The notes below the pieces were generated by a model, which saw only the letters and a program-made list of their open reading frames with translations, searched no databases and had not been told where the DNA came from. This document shows, one piece after another, positions 57,733-64,000 of a DNA stretch of 64,000 nucleotides (the first letter of the stretch is position 1; every line of letters begins with the position of its first letter). This stretch comes from Lactuca virosa. Taxonomy: Eukaryota; Streptophyta; Magnoliopsida; Asterales; Asteraceae. Where the stretch lies: assembly GCA_928212115.1 (NCBI GenBank), contig CAKMRJ010005523.1, positions 104,975,386 to 105,039,385 on the forward strand, in the 5' to 3' direction. The translations under genes were made by a program, and so were the position numbers.

Positions 57733-58488
57733 ATGTCGTCACCAAGAGTTAATCCGCCGAACGACACAACCCTGATCCTTCATATAGACGCTGCCACCTT
57801 CCAAGCAGCGGTATCAGCTGCCGTGATTGCTGTCCTTGCACACCTCAGCGCTAACAACGCAAGCAAAGCTGGCAAGGGGGTTGACAATTCGGATCGTTGT
57901 ATCAATCCGGGAAACCAAAAAATGATAACAGTCACAGACTTGCAAAGCCGTAAAACCGAGAAAAGGAAACGAAAGCGTCAAGCCCAAAAGGAGCACAAGC
58001 GATCCCAAAGACTTGCCATGCAACAACAACAAGTGGCAACCCTTGTCATCCCAGCACCGATCAGACCATACGAGGGAAAACTTCCGAAGTGTGACAAGTG
58101 TAGATTTCATCATAATGGGGCTTGCAATGAAATGCAATGCTGCAATTGCCACCAAATAGGGTACCATGCTCGTAGCTGTGGAGCACCGACACGACCCATC
58201 ACTCAAGTCCCTGACATCGGAGTCAACCAGGCTTGCTATGGTTGCAGTGAAATCGGACACCCTAAGAGGAATTGTTCGAAAAGGAGGAGCAACGAAAGCA
58301 ACCGTGCCCACATAAATCCAACCCGACACATCACTTCCACCACCAATGCGGGTGCAAGCCAGATATGTCATTTATGTGGTGAGATAGGACATCTCAAGAA
58401 GGATTGTCCAATAACGAAGAACTCTGGCGCAGACGGGAAGATACTAAGGATCACGGCCGCAGGAGAGACTACTCCGGACCCACGTTGA
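57733..58488 (+). CDS. Element D short Gag with zinc knuckles
   Basis: 251 residues, ATG at 57733. In order: MSSPRVNPPND; IDAATFQAAVSAAVIAVLAHL (about residues 17-37); a very basic helix-like stretch (KTEKRKRKRQAQKEHKRSQR, about 76-95); then four cysteine clusters: CDKCRFHHNGAC, CCNCHQIGYHARSC (Tyr where His is expected), CYGCSEIGHPKRNC and CHLCGEIGHLKKDC. The last two are proper CX2CX4HX4C nucleocapsid knuckles. The usual capsid region between the N-terminal motif and the knuckles is absent, as in element C. It is the only complete retroelement frame in D. It could bind RNA but probably cannot build a particle alone. An upstream in-frame extension to 57664 has no ATG. Confidence 0.8.
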   Translation: MSSPRVNPPNDTTLILHIDAATFQAAVSAAVIAVLAHLSANNASKAGKGVDNSDRCINPGNQKMITVTDLQSRKTEKRKRKRQAQKEHKRSQRLAMQQQQVATLVIPAPIRPYEGKLPKCDKCRFHHNGACNEMQCCNCHQIGYHARSCGAPTRPITQVPDIGVNQACYGCSEIGHPKRNCSKRRSNESNRAHINPTRHITSTTNAGASQICHLCGEIGHLKKDCPITKNSGADGKILRITAAGETTPDPR

Positions 58489-59309
58489 AATACTAGGGCG
58501 TTTCGTAATAGTAGACTTATAAACTGTTAAACACTAGTATAACTCGGGTCTTATCTTTTTGCGAGACCCCGTCAGTCAAGGGACTCTCGTGCTGCGTGTA
58601 CTTGCTTTTTGTAGTATTCCTGTTCGCAGCAGTAGTCTTATAAATAAAACTAAAGTACTTAAACATTGTAAAAGTTGCACCGTTATGTTTTGTAACACCA
58701 TTATGATCTAGTCTAGCGCCCTTTTATTCCGAGTAGTCGGACATTATCGTTTAACTTGAGTAAATTCGATCCTCACAATGCCAGTTTCATGCGTAAATTC
58801 TTTTCTCCGAAATCGCCTTTCTAGCGAAGCCGTCATTCCAGAACTCCGAGGTACTCATGCAGAGAGTACCTTATTTCTCGTATCCTTCCCGAAGACACTT
58901 CAGCAAACCTCCCCGGAGTACCACTCGTACAGTACGTCAAGTTCAACCCGAAGATCCATAAGGTTGATATATCGCTGGAGAAGGTATACGCAAGGGTGGT
59001 ATATAATCAAGGTTCTAAAGGCTTAGAATTGATGATTCCGCTTTAACCTCTTTTCCTTGTTTGGATGTCAGCTTATGGAAGAATCATTTATTCGACTGCC
59101 TTTTCAGTTTTAATTATATACGACTCGTATACACGAAGCTGTGATTGATGAATCAAATATGACTTCTGATATGAACTTTAGGACGGAGACTGCCGAAGAT
59201 TTCGAGGGATCGTACTGCCATGCGGATAAACTTAGAATCCAATCAGATGCTTTTCCCACCAATTGAGACAATAGATTCAAATAGAACAGAAAACTCCCAG
59301 GATTACTTC
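58489..59309 (+). other. Element D degenerate stretch with hairpin
   Basis: No protease recognised. A conserved-loop hairpin lies at about 58990-59140 (loop 59048-59070, cctcttttccttgtttggat region). The last part (about 59170-59309) leads into the protease-RT linker (RQVEFRIDLVPGATPVAKSP) near 59318. Confidence 0.7.
58990..59140 (+). repeat. Conserved-loop hairpin (element D, between gag and RT)
   Basis: Loop at 59048-59070. Arms gattccgctttaacc / ...cttatggaagaatc and outer gtatataatcaa / ttttaattatatac pair. The loop is in the same sense relative to D's transcript as in the other elements. Confidence 0.7.
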
Positions 59310-59880
59310 CGCAACGTCAAGTCGAGTTCAGAATCGACTTAGTTCCAGGGGCTACTCCAGTAGCCAAATCGCCCTATTGTCTAGCACCTGCAGATATGCA
59401 AGGACTGTCCTGTCAACTTAACGAACTGCTCAGCAAGGGCGTTATAAGACCAAGCTTCTCACCCTAGGGAGCTCCAGTCTTTTTCGTCAAGAAGAAAGAC
59501 GGATCGTTTCGTATGTGCATCGACTACAGGGAGCTCAACAAACGGACCGTCAAAAATCGTTATCCTCTGCCTCGTATAGACGATTTGTTCGACCAACTGC
59601 TAGGGGCGAATTACCTTTCGAAGTTAGATCTGAGATCCGGGTATCGCCAGTTGCGAGTCCAAGTGGAGGATGTTCCGAAGACAGCCTTCCGAACTCTTTA
59701 CGGACACTACGGGTTTGTAGTAGTACCATTCAGATTGACTAATGCGCCCGCAGTATTCATGGACTTAAAGAATAGGGTATGCCATCCTTACTTGGATCAG
59801 TTAGTCATCGTCTTCTTAGATGACATACTTATCTACCCTCGTAGTAAGGAAGAGCATAGTAAGCATCTACGTCAGGTTCA
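59310..59880 (+). pseudogene. Element D reverse transcriptase fragment
   Basis: Linker, then GAPVFFVKKKDGSF, CIDYRELNKRTVKNRYPLP, SKLDLRSGYRQL, KTAFRTLYGHYGF, TNAPAVFMDL and VFLDDILIYP (catalytic FLDD). A stop lies near 59464 (SP*GAP). At about 59878, after SKHLRQV, the sequence jumps directly to integrase. The RT thumb, connection and the whole RNase H are deleted. Confidence 0.88.
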
Positions 59881-61195
59881 TATAAGATGTATCTGGATCT
59901 TAAAAAGCTATACTGGTGGCCTAACATGAAAGCAGAGATTGCTACCTTCGTAAGTAAATGTCTTACTTGCGCAAAGGTGAAAGTTGAATACCAGAAACCC
60001 TCAGGACTACTACAACAGTCGGAGATACCGGAATGGAAGTGGAATCGGATCACTATGGATTTCATAACCAAGTTGCCCAAGACAATGGGTGGACTTGATA
60101 CCATATAAGTCATCGTCGACAGATTAACCAAGTCCGCACACTTCCTGCCTATCAAAGAGACAGACAAGATGGAGAAGCTTACAAGAACTTGCATACGGGT
60201 GATTGTACGACTGCATGGTGTTCCCATATCCATTATCTCGGACAGAGATAGTAGGTTCACTTCGAGGTTCTGGCAGTCGCTACAAAGTTCCTTAGGAACT
60301 AGGCTGGACATGAGTACAGCCTACCATCCACAAACCGACGGGCAAAGTGAGAGGACTATCCAAACCTTGGAAGATATGTTGCGAGCCTGTGTGATCGACT
60401 TTGGGAAAGCATGGGATACTCATTTCACCCTTGTCTAATCTTCCTACAACAACAGTTATCACACGAGCATAAAGGTTGCTCCATTCGTGGCCCTCTATGG
60501 CCGAAAGTGCAGATCCCCTCAGTGTTGGGCTAAGGTGGGTGATACCAAGTTAGCTAAAGGAGGAGTTCCTGAAAGCACTCTCACGGGTCCGGAAATCATT
60601 CGGGAAACGACAGAGAAGATCGTTCAGATTCGTGAACGATTAAAAGCCTCTAGAGACCGACAGAAAAGCTACGCAGATAAACGAAGGAAACCGTTGGAAT
60701 TCCAGGTGCGCGACCTTTGTTCTATTGAAGGTCTCACCCTGGAAAGGCTTGATACGCTTCGGAAATCGTGGAAAGCTAAATCCAAGATACATAGGGCCTT
60801 TCGAGATTCCCGCGAGAATCGGCCCTGTAGCTTACAAACTTAACTTACCTCGTGAACTCAGTAACGTACATTCTACTTTCCACCTCTCTAACTTGAAAAA
60901 GTGTCTGTCCGACGAGACTCTTGTAATCCCACTCGACGAGATCGAGATCAACGAGAGCCTCAACTTCGTGGAAGAACCTGTAGAGATCATGGACCGGGAG
61001 GTCAAGCAAACGAAACAAAGCCGTATCCCGATAGTGAAGGTTCGCTGGAACACCAAGCGAGGACCTGAATTCACTTGGGAGCAAGAGGATCAGATGAAAC
61101 TGAAATATCCTCGTCCTTTTAAATTAGTTATTTGTAACTACTTATTTTTCTTAAACTCTAATTTCGGGACGAAATTCCTTCTAACGGGGGGATGA
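59881..61195 (+). pseudogene. Element D integrase and chromodomain
   Basis: Begins inside the integrase zinc region (MYLDLKKLYWWPNMKAEI, CLTCAKVK), so the HH pair is lost. Catalytic Asp in ITMDFITKLPKT, Asp in ISDRDSRFTSRFW, Glu in TDGQSERTIQ. Stops near 60106 and 60437 and a frameshift near 60715-60725 split it. Frame 60725-61195 carries NPRYIGPFEI and the chromodomain-like IVKVRWNTKRGPEFTWEQED, ending LLTGG before the polypurine tract 61183-61195 (aacggggggatga). Closely similar to element B, in the opposite orientation. Confidence 0.88.
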
Positions 61196-63857
61196 TGTGA
61201 GAACCTGAAATTTCTATTCTGTACAACCAGTCACTTCAATAGAAGTCAGAATTGTTTCTGCTAACTTTCAAGCTTTTTGGTGTCAGATTGAGTGTTTTAA
61301 AGTTAGTACTTCAGGAGATAACAGGAGAGAGGATACCCTAGGGTTTATTGTGCAACAATAAATCTCAAAACTCCAAGAGTTTGGAGTTTACGGCCTAAAC
61401 ATGGTGTTTACGGCCATAAACCCCAAGGGGTATAAATATGGCACTTACCCTTTTTATTCACTTTTTCACATTTTCAAGAACTAGAACTCAAATCCTCTCA
61501 AGTAGCATCTGATTTTCCTTCTTAATCTTCAACTTTGTAAGTGTGTCTTGCCCTAATTAGTTGATATCTTACTTAATCTAGTGATCTTACATGATTCCAT
61601 CCGTGAAATCATTCCATTTGTGTAGATCTGCAAGTGTTCTTAGTTTCACCAAGAACACACACTAGTGTTCTTGGACTTTTAACACCCTTTCAAGCTTCTA
61701 CATAGTAAGTACTCTTACCTTGGCTTGTTATAAGGCTTGTTACAGTTCTTAATCACCTAGAAAACACAAAGGAACACAAGATCAAAGGTGTTTACGGTCC
61801 AAACTTGTTCTTGGACCGTAAACCCTAATGAAGGGGCCATTGTGTGCCCTAGCCCCTTACCAAGCCTTGGATACTAGTCTAGATCACATCCTTGAAGTGT
61901 ATAGGACTTAAAACATCAAAAAGACCAATAACCATTATAGTTTACGGCCGTAAACTCATGGAGAAATGGTCCATGGGCCGTAAACTCTGCAAAGGGGTGA
62001 AATGGTGCCCCAATCACTTCCTAAGGCATAGACTTGAAGTTAGGATGCTTCATTATGACTTTTAGGATTTCAAAACACAAAATGGTAGAAGTACCATGAG
62101 TTTACGGCCATAAACTCATGGGTTTACGACCGTAAACTCCAAGGAAGTTGGTCCCAAAACCGTAAACTCCAAAAGAGTTTACCCTTGGACCCTAAACTCA
62201 AATGCAAGGCCCTACAACCCTTAGATGCAATCCTTAGTACTTATAGCACTTGAATCAAGTGTTTTACATGTCCTAGGATGTCTTAACTTGATTAATTAGT
62301 TGTTAAATGACTAATTGGATACATATATGTGTTATTATATGCTAACTAGGATCCTTGTGTGTGCTCAAGTCTTCACTTGACACTTAGCATCCTATAACAT
62401 CCGTTAATCCAAACCACTCACTACAGGTGAGTACATACCCCCTTAATTAACCTTTTAAATGTTTTTAAATGCTTTTATGGGGGATACAAGTTGATCTATT
62501 ATAGTTATTACATCAATCACATGTGATTAATAACTACCAAACAAGTGGATTTCTTACGTTTCAAAATGTGTTCAAACTGTTTTACAAACTCTGTTACATT
62601 TCAAACTGCTTTTACTAAACTCTGTTACATTTCAAACTGCTTTTACTAAACTCTTTTACATGTCAAATACTTTCATTAAACTCTTTTGAACATATATTTT
62701 GTAAATTATGTATCTATATAGATATAGTTATATAAGTAGGATTGAAAGGACTTAGGACTGATAGCTCACCCTACCTCCTGTTCCTCATTTGGTTGTGGAC
62801 TTAGGGTATCGGTTATTGTCCGAAGGTCGTTTGAATCCTAGTTATATATTATGTATATGTATATAGATATAAAAGTTCCTTCTTTCTATTCAACACCTTT
62901 GGGTAGCAAAGGTATACAACATGTTCATACATACAAACCATACTACTAGTAAACTACAATAGGCGTAGTTTAGGAAGTTACTAATACTATTACTAGAACA
63001 ATGAAACATACAAGGAGTCAGTTCATACATACATACTAGACACAGAAGGAACACACAATACAGCTAGTACACACTATACATTACAATACAGCTAGTACAC
63101 ACTATACATTACTACAGCTAGTACACACTATACATTACAATACAGCTAATACATATAACATTATACTAGGGAACATACTATTGTGCAAAACAGAGAAATA
63201 CATACATACTAGACAGAGAGAGAACATACAATACAGCTAGTACATACAATACATATACAAGTACATTACACAGTTATGTGAGCCACGTAACGGGGCAAGG
63301 CATCACCTGTCATGGCTCGCTTTGTATCTAGAATCTCCTTAAATGGGGAGCATTGAGTTTGTGTACAGATCTATACTGGATTGACTATCCTACACCTTGC
63401 TGCTCGCTACAGTGGGACTTGCAAGTCTACGGGTGCCAAACGTCATTCCTTCCGACGTCTTACATCCTCGTGTTACTAGTCGGTAGTATGGAACAGGCCG
63501 ATCACATAATACTTTAAATGAAAAATGGTTTAAGGTAGTTAGTACAGTAGTAGTTACTTAATACAATACTACAGTACTATTTTATTTCCCCATTGCATTC
63601 ACTTTGTGATCTTCACACAATGAACTGTAATGCAAAAACTATATTTTTGGTTAATGATAGTCAGATTTGGGAAAATAATACTCTTACATGAGACACACAC
63701 ACAGTTACTTGATGCCTTGGTAGAAGGCTACTTTTAGTAGAAAAAACATAGGGTTTTCTAGGAGATTCAAACATTCACAAACTTTTACAAACTTACACAT
63801 CACATACTTACAAGCACTTTCATACAATTACAGACAGTAAAATACTTATGATCTTAC
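61196..63857 (+). repeat. 3' LTR of element D, cut by element I
   Basis: TGTGAGAACCTG... matches LTR H from its start to about 44998, where element I begins. It contains TATAAATA at 61431, the palindrome array (first palindrome mutated to gtttacggccataaac), donor-like site 62427, hairpin loop 62776-62798 and 28-bp repeats. Confidence 0.92.
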
Positions 63858-64000
63858 TGTTGGATATAGTGTCTAAGTCCATAACTTTATTTGGTATGTA
63901 CTTGACCCGACCCGGCATGGTCCATTTGGGTTGCATGGCATTGCAATACTTGGATAGACTAAATGAGAGAATTAGGCACTTATGATTGTTAATATATTAT
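63858..64000 (+). repeat. Element I: start of a copia LTR, runs off the window
   Basis: TGTTGGATATAGTGTCTAAGTCC... resembles the minus-strand start of LTR F (TGTTGGATTAGTGTCTAAGTCC, then ...TTTGGTATGTACTTGACCCG). It is a related but not identical family, inserted in LTR D in plus orientation. A TSD starting at cttac (63853-63857) is expected on the far side. Confidence 0.85.

Noticed and set aside
59829..60311. 160-residue minus frame opposite the D integrase
   Set aside because: The plus strand encodes recognisable integrase motifs here; the minus frame is its mirror.
1..64000. A host plant gene or RNA gene in the window
   Set aside because: Every stretch could be assigned to a retroelement or its remains; the 12-base tRNA-Met matches are primer sites, not tRNA genes.

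Overview
This 64 kb window is plant nuclear DNA made almost entirely of nested LTR retrotransposons. I found no host gene, tRNA, rRNA or CRISPR array. The plant assignment rests on Ty3/gypsy chromodomain elements with 2-3.4 kb LTRs (Tekay/Del-like), Sirevirus-like Ty1/copia elements with a very large third ORF, and primer sites complementary to plant initiator tRNA-Met. The repeat style recalls Asteraceae such as lettuce, but that is a guess.

Layout. Element B (Tekay-like, minus) is the host of the left part: 3' LTR 3711-5305, pol 5306-7892, and more pol/protease/gag at 39863-40960. Element A (gypsy, minus; 5' LTR 1549-3710, decayed RT/RNase H at 1-970) sits inside B's LTR. Element C (Tekay-like, minus, 7893-39862, 5-bp target duplication cggta) split B's reverse transcriptase. 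Inside C lies E (Sirevirus-like copia, 13545-34492, TSD ccatg). Inside E's third ORF lies F (copia, 14583-22419, TSD atccc), whose LTRs differ at only about 2 of 796 sites. To the right, copia element G (minus, from 40961) entered B's gag. G was then hit by H, a solo Tekay-like LTR (plus, 42270-45279). G ends abruptly at 46162 against the internal region of D (Tekay-like, plus), whose gag, broken pol and 3' LTR run from 57733 to 63857. A further copia LTR (I, plus) enters D's LTR at 63858 and leaves the window.

A tandem duplication of about 9.5-9.9 kb (38254-47794 and 47805-57732) copied part of C's LTR, the B fragment, G, H and the D leader. Its junction carries a short filler that looks copied from nearby.

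No element is intact. E and F come closest: each has long reading frames broken by a few stop codons. The most interesting signals are not genes: a family of roughly 130-bp hairpins with a conserved 23-base loop, always in the same sense relative to the host element; GTGAGT splice-donor-like sites at matching places in three LTR families, paired with acceptor-like sites just before two D reading frames; a short Gag lacking its capsid part in both C and D; and palindrome arrays next to LTR promoters.
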